Shown here: piece by piece, positions 28,019 through 34,886 of the stretch
Layout of the letters: each line of letters begins with the position of its first letter
Position numbering within the stretch: the stretch's first letter is position 1
DNA from: JAIUNP01 sp020161975
GTDB taxonomy: Bacteria; Pseudomonadota; Alphaproteobacteria; Rhizobiales; Beijerinckiaceae
Assembly: GCA_036745275.1 (NCBI GenBank)
Contig: DAIOGK010000004.1
Span: forward strand, 148,151 to 212,150
Reading direction: 5' to 3'
Length of the DNA: 64,000 nucleotides
Notes under the pieces: generated by a model
Seen by the model: the letters and a program-made list of their open reading frames with translations, nothing else
Told to the model about the DNA's origin: nothing
Databases searched by the model: none
Program-made: the position numbers and the translations under genes

Positions 28019-28959
28019 AATGCGATGTAACGGGGTTCGATGTCGGCGACGCGAACTACAACGAACACGTCGGTCGTGCCAAACTGGCGATCCACGACCG
28101 CGCCATCCCCGAAAGTCCCGCCGAGGCGGAGATAAGCCTTGATCAGCGGCGGCAGAGAATGAAGCGCAGCCTTGGCGTCGATTGCCTCGCGCGTCATGCG
28201 GTTCATTGGAACATAGCGACCCGGCAGGGCGGCGATGCGCCAGGCTTCCGGCGCAGGCGCCATGTGGTGCAGGAAGCTCAACTGCATGGCAAGCGCCGCG
28301 GGATCTGTGCCATCCAGGCTGGCGCAGCCGATCATCAGGTCACAGCCGTGGTGGCGGACATAGGCCCAGATGCCGCGCCAGAGCAATTCAACGGTGCGCT
28401 TCGTGCGGTAGGGCCGCAGCACGCAGGAGCGACCGAGTTCGAGCACCTTCTGGCCCGGATGGGCGGCCAGAAGTCCGCGAAGATCAAATTCGCTGGCGGA
28501 GTAGAAGCCGCCGTTCTGCTCGGCATGGGCCTGTCGCAACAGGCGGTAGGTGCCGACGACGCGCGGGCGGGGCGTCGAATCCGGCGTTCTGCGAAACGCG
28601 TTGTCGATGACCAGCACATGGTCGCAGATACGGTCGAACGGGTCGATGTCGCGACGCGTTAGCAGGGCCCGTGGTCCGGGAACCGCCGCCTTTTCCTCAT
28701 AGAACACCTGGTAGCGAAGGCGCTGGGCACGGCGAATATCCTGCCGTGTGCGCGCAAGGCGCAGCTCCAGCGTCCCCATCCGCCCCAGAACGTCCGGCAG
28801 GCCGCTGGTATCGCGCACAATCTGGCGCGAGCGCAGGACCACAGGGCGTGGGCCGGCCTCCCCCGGACGCTGCCAGTTCCGCGCAGATAATCGCCGCGCC
28901 AGAAGTCCCGTTGACTGGTTGCCGCCGCCCTGTTCCATTCCGCGCATCTTCTGCTCCAC
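27991..28959 (-). CDS. OlsB-like ornithine lipid N-acyltransferase (GNAT fold)
   Basis: 322 aa. GNAT-type acyltransferase of the PF13444 group: RRAQRLRYQVFYEE, DPFDRICDHVLVID, VVGTYRLL, YSASEFDL, VLELGRSCVLRPYRT, WRGIWAYVRHHGCDLMIGCASLDGTDP. These blocks match OlsB, which adds a 3-hydroxy fatty acid to ornithine in the first step of ornithine lipid synthesis. The second enzyme, OlsA, is not in view, and a hemolysin-like relative of the same family is an alternative. The 3' end overlaps the convergent queG gene by 28 bp. Confidence 0.8.
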   Translation of the reverse strand: MEQKMRGMEQGGGNQSTGLLARRLSARNWQRPGEAGPRPVVLRSRQIVRDTSGLPDVLGRMGTLELRLARTRQDIRRAQRLRYQVFYEEKAAVPGPRALLTRRDIDPFDRICDHVLVIDNAFRRTPDSTPRPRVVGTYRLLRQAHAEQNGGFYSASEFDLRGLLAAHPGQKVLELGRSCVLRPYRTKRTVELLWRGIWAYVRHHGCDLMIGCASLDGTDPAALAMQLSFLHHMAPAPEAWRIAALPGRYVPMNRMTREAIDAKAALHSLPPLIKAYLRLGGTFGDGAVVDRQFGTTDVFVVVRVADIEPRYIAFYGDGTPGA

Positions 28960-29035
28960 CGGATATGATTACGTTATCCGGCGCCGGCATTACGGTAGTC
29001 TCACGTCAGCTTCGTGACAACGGCATGGCGCCAAT

Positions 29036-31060
29036 TCAGGCTGCCTTCCGCGGCGAAGGCAGCAGGGTCCTGAGCGTTTCGACCAGCGCATCCCGCTCAA
29101 GCGGCTTTGCAAGAAAGCCATCAAAGCCCGAGGCCAGACAGTCCGCGCGATCCTCAGCAAAGGCATTGGCCGTCAGCGCCACCAGCGGCAACCGCCCGGT
29201 GCGCCGTTCAACCTCGGCGGCGCGAACGGCCTGTGCCGCCTCCAGCCCGGTCAGGCCCGGCATCCGGATGTCGAGCAGCGCCAGCGCAAAGCCGCCGCGC
29301 GCCACGACCTCCACCGCCGCCTGCCCGTCCTTCACCCAGGTCACGGAGCCGCCTAACCGTTCAATAAGGCGGCTGGCCAGCAGCGCATTGATCGGATTGT
29401 CCTCGGCCAGCAGGATTTTCCGTCCGGCGAGGTATTGCTCGTCCTGCGTCGGGTGTGCCTGCGCCATCGGGGCCGGCGTTACGGCGATACCCGCAAAGCG
29501 CGCCGCCAGCGAGCGCAGCCGCACCGGCTTGATCAGATAACCGTCATAGCCTGCCTCTGCCGGTGCACCGAACGCGCGCCGTTCATAAGGCGAGAGCAGA
29601 ATCAGGCGCCGGGCGACGCCCCGCTTCCGGCCGATCTGCGCCAGATGTCGGCATGTTTCGGCGCCCAGACACGCATCGGCCATGATCATCGTCGCGCCGT
29701 CCAGAGCTTTGCCGAACCGCTCCGGGTCAGCCACCAGCGTAACGCGGGCGCCAAAGCGCTGCATCCGTTCGGCAAGGAATGGACCCTCGAACGGCGACGG
29801 CGAGACGATCACGACATGCTCGCCTGAAAGATCGGGCCGCGCCTGTGCCGGACCACGCGCCGGCGTTTCCATCGCAACGAGCGGCAGAGCCACGCTGAAT
29901 GCCGAGCCGGCCCCCACCCGGCTCATGACCGAGACCGTCCCGCCCATATGCTCGACAATCCGTCGGGTGATGGCAAGCCCAAGGCCCGTGCCGCCATGAG
30001 TGCGGGCGGTCGAGGCTTCGGCCTGTTCAAACTCTTCGAAAATCGCATCAAGACGCTCCGGTGCAATGCCGGGGCCGGTATCGGCGACGGTGAAAACCAA
30101 CATGTCGCCGGCGGCAGCTTCCACCCTGATGCCAACGCCGCCCGTGGCCGTGAACTTCACCGCGTTGCCGGCCAGGTTCATCAACACCTGCCGCAGGCGG
30201 GCACCGTCGCTCGTCACCACCGCCGGTACGCCGGGATGCACCAGCGCCGCAATTTCGATGCCCTTGTCCTGTGCACGCGGCGAGAGAAGTTCGACCACGC
30301 TTTCAACCAGATGTTCGACCTCGACCGGTTCGCTCACGATTTCGAGCTTGCCCGCTTCAATGCGCGAGAAATCGAGAATTTCGCTGATGAGCGAAAGCAG
30401 TGCCTCGCCGGAGGTCTGGACGGCATCGACATAGCTCGCCTGCTCGGGCGTCAGCCCAGTATCGCGCAGCAGGCCCGCCATGCCGAGAACGCCGTTCAGC
30501 GGCGTACGCATTTCATGGCTGATGGTGGCCAGGAACCGCGATTTTGCCGCATCGCCATCGGTGGCACGCCTGAGTTCGGTCAGGTTGCGGCCGATCACCG
30601 TGGTGCGCAGCGCCCCCCCCATGCGGCGCGAGGACTGGATGTGCCAATGGATGGTTTCGCCGGCTACCAGACCTTCGCTCTCGCCCTCCCGCAGGCGGCG
30701 CGGATGCCCTTCCCCGGCCTCGCCAAACATGGTCGGCTCCATGCGCACAGGATCGATACCGGCCCGCGCCATCAGCGCAACAAAGGCCGCATTCCGATCA
30801 ATCATGATGCCGTCGCCGTCAATTTCCGCATAAAGGTCGCCACTGGCCTCGATGATCGCGCGCAGAGCCTGGATGGTGCCTGCCTGTTCCTGCACACGCG
30901 TGTGCTGATCGGTGTAAGACCGCATCAGTTTGCGACCGCGTTTGCGCAGGCCAGCGATGTCACGGAGCAACGCGGCAGCAATGACGGCCAGCGCGATGGA
31001 AACAGCCACGGCTGCGAACATGCCTGCCGCCCAGGCCGTGCCCGAAATCGTTGTCACCAT
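29036..31060 (-). CDS. Membrane hybrid sensor histidine kinase with two receiver domains
   Basis: 674 aa. N-terminal TM helix (FAAVAVSIALAVIAAALL), a PAS-like region, HisKA with acceptor His in FLATISHEMRTPLNGVLG (about 190), HATPase (NLAGNAVKFTATGG, DTGPGIAPE, GTGLGLAITRR), a degenerate first receiver (MIMADACLG and LIKPVRL, acceptor region altered), and a normal C-terminal receiver (AEDNPINALL, LLDIRMPG, FLAKPLE). Signal and target unknown; the architecture is that of ArcB/BarA-like kinases. The next gene downstream is the OlsB-like gene. Confidence 0.9.
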   Translation of the reverse strand: MVTTISGTAWAAGMFAAVAVSIALAVIAAALLRDIAGLRKRGRKLMRSYTDQHTRVQEQAGTIQALRAIIEASGDLYAEIDGDGIMIDRNAAFVALMARAGIDPVRMEPTMFGEAGEGHPRRLREGESEGLVAGETIHWHIQSSRRMGGALRTTVIGRNLTELRRATDGDAAKSRFLATISHEMRTPLNGVLGMAGLLRDTGLTPEQASYVDAVQTSGEALLSLISEILDFSRIEAGKLEIVSEPVEVEHLVESVVELLSPRAQDKGIEIAALVHPGVPAVVTSDGARLRQVLMNLAGNAVKFTATGGVGIRVEAAAGDMLVFTVADTGPGIAPERLDAIFEEFEQAEASTARTHGGTGLGLAITRRIVEHMGGTVSVMSRVGAGSAFSVALPLVAMETPARGPAQARPDLSGEHVVIVSPSPFEGPFLAERMQRFGARVTLVADPERFGKALDGATMIMADACLGAETCRHLAQIGRKRGVARRLILLSPYERRAFGAPAEAGYDGYLIKPVRLRSLAARFAGIAVTPAPMAQAHPTQDEQYLAGRKILLAEDNPINALLASRLIERLGGSVTWVKDGQAAVEVVARGGFALALLDIRMPGLTGLEAAQAVRAAEVERRTGRLPLVALTANAFAEDRADCLASGFDGFLAKPLERDALVETLRTLLPSPRKAA

Positions 31061-31383
31061 GGCCCTATCCCCGCCCGAACCCGCCGCTGCACCGCTTTCA
31101 TCCCAAACAGCCTGGGCAAGACCCGTTGCCGAAGCGTGTTCGCGGCCTCCTTGTCCCCCGCTTCACACGTTTTGTTGGTCAGCGTGGTTAAGCGGATGTG
31201 ACCATGGTTGCGCCTCCTTGCAGGCTTTCCGATCTGCGCCTTTCGGCATAAACGCGGGCTGGAGGCGTGGTATCGGTTGATCCTGCCGCCCGGCACCGTT
31301 CGGTGCTGTGGCCTGGCGGTGGCTTGTCCGAGACGGATCTGCCCTGCCCTGCCTGTTGCCGATATTTTTTCGCTTGAAGAGGG
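31061..31383. other. Intergenic stretch without a recognised gene
   Basis: About 320 bp between the hybrid kinase start and the tRNA promoter. It holds the presumed kinase promoter and a short palindrome GCACCG-TT-CGGTGC (near 31298-31311). No reading frame with a convincing start and family was seen. Confidence 0.5.
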
Positions 31384-31412
31384 TTGCAATGTGCGGCCGA
31401 TGCGGCTAATCA
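31384..31412 (+). promoter_or_regulatory. Candidate sigma-70 promoter of tRNA-Arg
   Basis: TTGCAA (31384-31389), a 17-bp spacer, TAATCA (31407-31412), 27 bp before the tRNA 5' end. Spacing is right for the housekeeping sigma factor; the -10 is only partly canonical. Confidence 0.45.
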
Positions 31413-31439
31413 ACCGCCTCGCTTGTCACCCAAGCGTTC

Positions 31440-31516
31440 GCGCCCGTAGCTCAGCTGGATAGAGCATCAGACTACGAATCTGAGGGTCAGAGGTTCGAAT
31501 CCTTTCGGGCGCGCCA
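31440..31516 (+). tRNA. tRNA-Arg (anticodon ACG)
   Basis: 77 nt with encoded CCA. Acceptor stem GCGCCCG / CGGGCGC, D arm GCTCAGCTGGATAGAGC, anticodon stem TCAGA / TCTGA around loop CTACGAA (anticodon ACG), T arm AGAGGTTCGAATCCTTT, discriminator G, CCA at 31514-31516. The ACG anticodon becomes ICG after deamination and reads CGN codons. The prophage right end lies about 53 bp downstream. Confidence 0.97.
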
Positions 31517-31569
31517 ATGATTTCAATGTGTTAGGCGGCATTCGCCTGATGGCGAAAAGTCACAGGTAG

Positions 31570-31618
31570 TGTAGCGCGCCACGGTGTTCTGGACTTTTTG
31601 ACCAAGTGTTCTGGACTT
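31570..31618 (+). repeat. Prophage right end with transposase-site-like repeats
   Basis: The sequence begins TGTAGCGCGCCACGG, which matches the Mu right end (TGAAGCGGCGCACGA, recalled) at 10 of the first 14 positions. Two copies of TGTTCTGGACTT follow at 31585-31596 and 31607-31618, exactly 22 bp apart, the spacing of MuA sites R1 and R2. The first 5 bp of flanking host DNA would be GGTAG (31565-31569). Confidence 0.7.
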
Positions 31619-31625
31619 GGCGCGG

Positions 31626-31961
31626 TTAGCGACCGTCAGCGCGCCTTCCGGTGTTGATAACCACCTGCACCGCCCGGTCATCCCAAAGCTCGGCCATGGC
31701 CAAATCCTTGACGTTGGTGATGTCGAGGCGTGGCAGCCCATGACGCTCGCACCAATCGTGGATGACACGGATCACCTCTGACCGATGCGGCTCCGGCACC
31801 GCCACACGGGCCGTGAATATCTTCACGGTAATGTCGCGCCGGAGCCATTCCTCGACCCGGCGCAGCATGACCGGGATCGGGGCACCGACATGATCGACGC
31901 CCTTCCAGCCATCATAATGCGCCAGCGTCCCGTCAAGATCGACGCCAATCCAGCCGCTCAT
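31626..31961 (-). CDS. Phage HAD-like phosphatase
   Basis: 111 aa from ATG 31961 (MSGWIGVDLDGTLAHYDGW). HAD superfamily motif I (DLDGTLAHYD), motif II near KIFTARV, and a late D in LWDDRAVQVVINTGR. The phage family with GVDLDGTLAHYDGWKG...TNVKDL.M.ELWDDRAVQV is common in phages of alphaproteobacteria and may act on nucleotides or nucleic acid ends; substrate unknown. It is the last gene before the right end. Confidence 0.75.
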   Translation of the reverse strand: MSGWIGVDLDGTLAHYDGWKGVDHVGAPIPVMLRRVEEWLRRDITVKIFTARVAVPEPHRSEVIRVIHDWCERHGLPRLDITNVKDLAMAELWDDRAVQVVINTGRRADGR

Positions 31962-31980
31962 GTGGATACCTCGCAAGATG

Positions 31981-32009
31981 TTGTCGACTCATGCAGGATG
32001 GGCAAAAGT
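31981..32009 (+). promoter_or_regulatory. Candidate promoter of the plus-strand right-arm gene
   Basis: TTGTCG (31981-31986), 17-bp spacer, AAAAGT (32004-32009), about 19 bp before the ATG at 32028. A similar TTGTCG...GCAAAA arrangement precedes the other plus-strand phage gene at 61238. The -10 is weak, so this is tentative. Confidence 0.3.
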
Positions 32010-32027
32010 CGAAACAGGAAGGTGAAA

Positions 32028-32426
32028 ATGGCCAGAACCAGAGAAGTGAAAGTCCTGCAGGCCGGGCGAATGCTTGCGGTCGAGGAGCACAGCAAAGGCA
32101 ACGTCATCGTTGCCTTTGAGGCGATCGGCGACAAAGCAGTCCTCGGTTTCCTTCTTACCGATGCTCTGGCCGATGAACTTGTCGGCGCTCTCATTGAACG
32201 GCCTCGTTCAAAGCATCATCATCACGCAAGTGAACCGTCAAAAGAGCAGGTTCTCGTTGTAAGAAACGTCGAAGTGTTGCCCCCTGAAGGAGAACAATTC
32301 GTCGTCCGCCTAACATCTGAAGAGGGGCCGGGCCTGACGTTCCGGCTTGGCTCCCGACAGGTCGAACGCTGGCGCAATCTTCTGACGGCCCAGATTGCCC
32401 GCAACGAGAAGAAGTCGCAGCAATAG
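32028..32426 (+). CDS. Hypothetical phage moron protein on the opposite strand
   Basis: 132 aa from ATG 32028, which has AGGAAGG about five bases upstream. Not recognised. Two similar-looking beta-rich halves (VLQAGRMLAVEEHSKGNVIVAFEAIG and VLPPEGEQFVVRLTSEEGPGLTFRLG) are joined by a His-rich segment (HHHHA), and the C-terminus is a basic helix. It runs against the phage operons, is divergent from the HAD gene and convergent with the next small gene, all typical of a moron with its own promoter. Confidence 0.6.
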   Translation: MARTREVKVLQAGRMLAVEEHSKGNVIVAFEAIGDKAVLGFLLTDALADELVGALIERPRSKHHHHASEPSKEQVLVVRNVEVLPPEGEQFVVRLTSEEGPGLTFRLGSRQVERWRNLLTAQIARNEKKSQQ

Positions 32427-32428
32427 CC

Positions 32429-32680
32429 TTACACGCCATTGCTGTTCTCCAAGGTCTGAACGCCTGAAACCCGCGCCCGCCATTTTCTGACGCTGTATGT
32501 TGGCGAACCCTCCGTGCATTGCTCAATTTCAATTTTCAGCGGCGGGCAGGGAACAATCGGGCTGTGCCACTGATCCGCGAGCGCTTTGATGACGGCATCG
32601 GCAATGATCTGCTCCAATTCAGGCCAGTCGATGAATGCATCGACCTTCATTTGATGAACTTCCTCGGCCTTCAGTTTCAT
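32429..32680 (-). CDS. Small hypothetical phage protein
   Basis: 83 aa. A helical acidic N-terminus (KAEEVHQMKVDAFIDWPELEQIIADAVIKALADQWHS) and a short basic C-terminal strand region. It overlaps the end of the methyltransferase gene by 4 bp, so it is co-translated with it. Not recognised. Confidence 0.6.
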   Translation of the reverse strand: MKLKAEEVHQMKVDAFIDWPELEQIIADAVIKALADQWHSPIVPCPPLKIEIEQCTEGSPTYSVRKWRARVSGVQTLENSNGV

Positions 32681-33498
32681 CTTCCCCCTCCTGTGATGAT
32701 GATTTCCCGCGCCTCGGTGGCCTTGCCGCTGGCCGTGTAATTGAGGCGCACCGGCTCGATGTCAGCCCATGCGAACAGCTCCCGGATTGCGGGAACATCG
32801 TTCAGGGTGAGGATGAAGCGCCCCTTGATCTGACGCAGCATGTCGGCCAGCTCGACGAACTCGTCACGGCCGAACTGATCCTTGCCGTAGTAATCCTCGA
32901 CCCCGAAATAAGGCGGATCGCAGAAGAATAGCGCGTGCGGCCGATCCCAACGGCGAATGAAATCCTGCCAGCGCAGGCACTCGATATAGACGCCCGCGAG
33001 GCGCTCATGTGCCGCTTCGAGCATCGGAACCAGCTTGGTGATGTCGAACTTCGCCGGGCTGTCGGTCGAAATCCCGAATGTCCTGCCCGCCACCTTGCCG
33101 CCGAAGCTCATGCGCTGGAGGTAGAGAAAGCGGGCCGCGCGCTGAAGATCGGTCAGCATCTCCGGGTCCATGCCAAGCAAGCGCTCGAATTCAGAACGGC
33201 TGGCAATGCGCCATTTCAGTTCGTCGAGGAACGCCTGATAATGGTTCTGGAGGATGCGGAAAAACGTCGCCACATCGCGGCTGTAGTCGTTCACGGCTTC
33301 CGTCTTGGGCCGCGTATCACGCCGGAAGAAGATGCCGCCCATGCCCATGAACGGCTCGCAATAGAGCTCATGAGGCACGGCTGTGATCTTCGGTACGAGC
33401 ACCTTGGCGAGCGCACGCTTGCCGCCGATATAGCCGGCCAGCGTCGGGATCGGGCGAATGGGGCTGTGGTTTATGTTCTCCACTTGTTCTGCTTTCAA
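32677..33498 (-). CDS. D12-class DNA adenine N6-methyltransferase
   Basis: 273 aa. Dam-like: AdoMet motif GYIGGKRALA near residue 22, EPFMGMGGIFF, NDYSRDVATFF, and catalytic DPPYFGVEDYYGKD near 195. It methylates adenine, probably to protect phage DNA from host restriction; it occupies the place where Mu carries its mom DNA-modification gene. A tandem of hairpins lies just upstream of its start. Confidence 0.93.
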   Translation of the reverse strand: MKAEQVENINHSPIRPIPTLAGYIGGKRALAKVLVPKITAVPHELYCEPFMGMGGIFFRRDTRPKTEAVNDYSRDVATFFRILQNHYQAFLDELKWRIASRSEFERLLGMDPEMLTDLQRAARFLYLQRMSFGGKVAGRTFGISTDSPAKFDITKLVPMLEAAHERLAGVYIECLRWQDFIRRWDRPHALFFCDPPYFGVEDYYGKDQFGRDEFVELADMLRQIKGRFILTLNDVPAIRELFAWADIEPVRLNYTASGKATEAREIIITGGGR

Positions 33499-33518
33499 GA
33501 ATCACTCACCCTGTGCTG

Positions 33519-33639
33519 GCTGACGTCAGCAGACGGGGTGGCGGTAAGTCTTTCTGACGCCTCACGGGGCCTTGCCGTCCAAGCATGAGGCCCGTGGATC
33601 GGAGGTCGCATTCCTCCGATCCCCCGTCGATTGACGGGG
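33519..33639. repeat. Cluster of hairpins and palindromes between the 49-aa gene and the methyltransferase
   Basis: Three perfect dyads: GCTGACGTCAGC (33519-33530); GGATCGGAGG / CCTCCGATCC with a 7-nt loop (33596-33622); CCCCGTC / GACGGGG with a GATT loop (33622-33639). A further imperfect pair CACGGGGCC / GGCCCGTG lies between. No gene. On the minus strand it would form a structured RNA after the tail operon. Confidence 0.6.
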
Positions 33640-33789
33640 TCAGTTCGCCTGCGGTTGCAGGGCTTCCAGCTCATCGGCGATGCGGCGCAGCTCCTCGGCC
33701 GCGTTAGCCGGTGTCGTTTCGGCCGCAAGGATCGCCGCGTATTGCTCGATCTCGTCGATTGTTTCGGCAGCTGTTACGCCTTCAGCCAT
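33640..33789 (-). CDS. Small phage protein, 49 aa, helical
   Basis: ATG 33789 preceded by CAGGAG seven bases upstream. The product MAEGVTAAETIDEIEQYAAI... is acidic and helical, ending LEALQPQAN. It overlaps the end of the DUF1353 gene by 8 bp in another frame. Unrecognised; the ribosome site and overlap support a real gene. Confidence 0.5.
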   Translation of the reverse strand: MAEGVTAAETIDEIEQYAAILAAETTPANAAEELRRIADELEALQPQAN

Positions 33790-34246
33790 TGGCTTGCTCC
33801 TGTTGAGGTTGAGCGAGATAGAACCCGCCGAATGCGCGAACTGCCGCCCACATCAGCCATGCCAAAGCCGGGCGCGTGCCGCAGGCGCGCATGGCGATCC
33901 TGAATTCATGATCAGCCCACGCGCGGGCCAGCGCCGGATCGGACGTGGCCTCGCCCCATGAGGCAGCGAGGCCGGCGAATGCCGGATGCTCGCGCTGCTG
34001 GCCGGCACGGATCAGGCCATAGAGGAAGTCGTGGATGCAGGCCGCACGGCCATAAGTTCCCCACACCGCCAGCACGAGCCGGAGTGCGGCCGGCAGCGTC
34101 GCACCATCGGTTTCGAAGCCTGCAGGCACTTCGATCAGCAAGCCCGAGCCCTTGGCGCCGGCCTCGTAACGAAGAGGCTCGCGCAGCTGCCAGCGCCGGC
34201 CGGGCACGACCTCTTCAATCACGAGCGATCCGGTGAAGGCCGACAT
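33782..34246 (-). CDS. DUF1353 phage protein
   Basis: 154 aa. DUF1353 features: VPAGFETDGATLPAALR and ACIHDFLYGLIRAG, then a C-terminal hydrophobic stretch (ALAWLMWAAVRAFGGFYL). Family members sit near tail or lysis genes in phages; function is not known. It starts one base overlap after the fibre-assembly-like gene. Confidence 0.8.
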   Translation of the reverse strand: MSAFTGSLVIEEVVPGRRWQLREPLRYEAGAKGSGLLIEVPAGFETDGATLPAALRLVLAVWGTYGRAACIHDFLYGLIRAGQQREHPAFAGLAASWGEATSDPALARAWADHEFRIAMRACGTRPALAWLMWAAVRAFGGFYLAQPQQEQANG

Positions 34247-34884
34247 CAGACGAGCCCCAGCTGCGCAGCCTTAGCGAGAGCGGTTTGCCGGGCCTGCTCA
34301 AGCGCGGCTCCGACTGCTTCCGGCGTTGTTGCGGCATCGATCGCCGCATCCGTCGCATCACGGATCGCTTTCACAGCCGCAACCACCTGCCGATAAGCTG
34401 TGGCCTTGGCGAGCACGCTGTTCGCGTAATCGGCGACCGCCATTTTCGCGCCGGCCGCGAGCGCTGAAATCAGCGGTGCGGCCGATGCGTCGGCTCCATC
34501 AATAATATTTCGAGCCTCAGCCTCTTGCGTCGGCCAGCTTGCCACCTCGGCAGCTGGATACTGGCCGGTGATCCGTGACGTGATCTGATCGGCGAATGCG
34601 ACCACCTGCACACGAGCACGTGCCTTTATATCTGCAAGAGGGGGGGGCGGAGGCGGTGACGGAGCGACGAAAACTTTGCCTTTCCACACCCAGCCGATCT
34701 GAGACTTACCGTCGTAAGCAATAAATCCGAGATCGGGGTGGAAGAAGTCGTCCGCTGTTGACGGACGATCCTCATAAATTGGCTCAGAGCCGTCATCACC
34801 TCGCGGCTGTATGAGAACACGAACGATATCGGGCACATCGACAATATCGACCACCGTGTCGTTTACCACGCGCATCAGTTTCAT
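34246..34884 (-). CDS. Tail fibre assembly-like / fibre-associated protein
   Basis: 212 aa from ATG 34884, with GGAG eight bases upstream inside the end of the fibre gene. A beta-rich N-terminus (MKLMRVVNDTVVDIVDVPD..., FIAYDGKSQIGWVWKGK) leads to a Pro tract (SPPPPPPL) and a long alanine-rich helical C-terminus (IKARARVQVVAFADQITSR...). The place after the fibre gene and the layout fit fibre chaperone or tail-fibre assembly proteins; the exact family is not certain. Confidence 0.6.
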   Translation of the reverse strand: MKLMRVVNDTVVDIVDVPDIVRVLIQPRGDDGSEPIYEDRPSTADDFFHPDLGFIAYDGKSQIGWVWKGKVFVAPSPPPPPPLADIKARARVQVVAFADQITSRITGQYPAAEVASWPTQEAEARNIIDGADASAAPLISALAAGAKMAVADYANSVLAKATAYRQVVAAVKAIRDATDAAIDAATTPEAVGAALEQARQTALAKAAQLGLV

Positions 34885-34886
34885 GG

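Noticed and set aside
31440..31516. tRNA-Arg as phage attachment site
   Set aside because: The phage is transposable (Mu type) and the predicted end lies 53 bp away; no duplicated tRNA 3' end was seen at the boundary.
33495..33728. 77-codon minus-strand frame across the hairpin cluster
   Set aside because: Arg/Pro-rich, no start signal, and overlaps the better-supported 49-aa gene in another frame.
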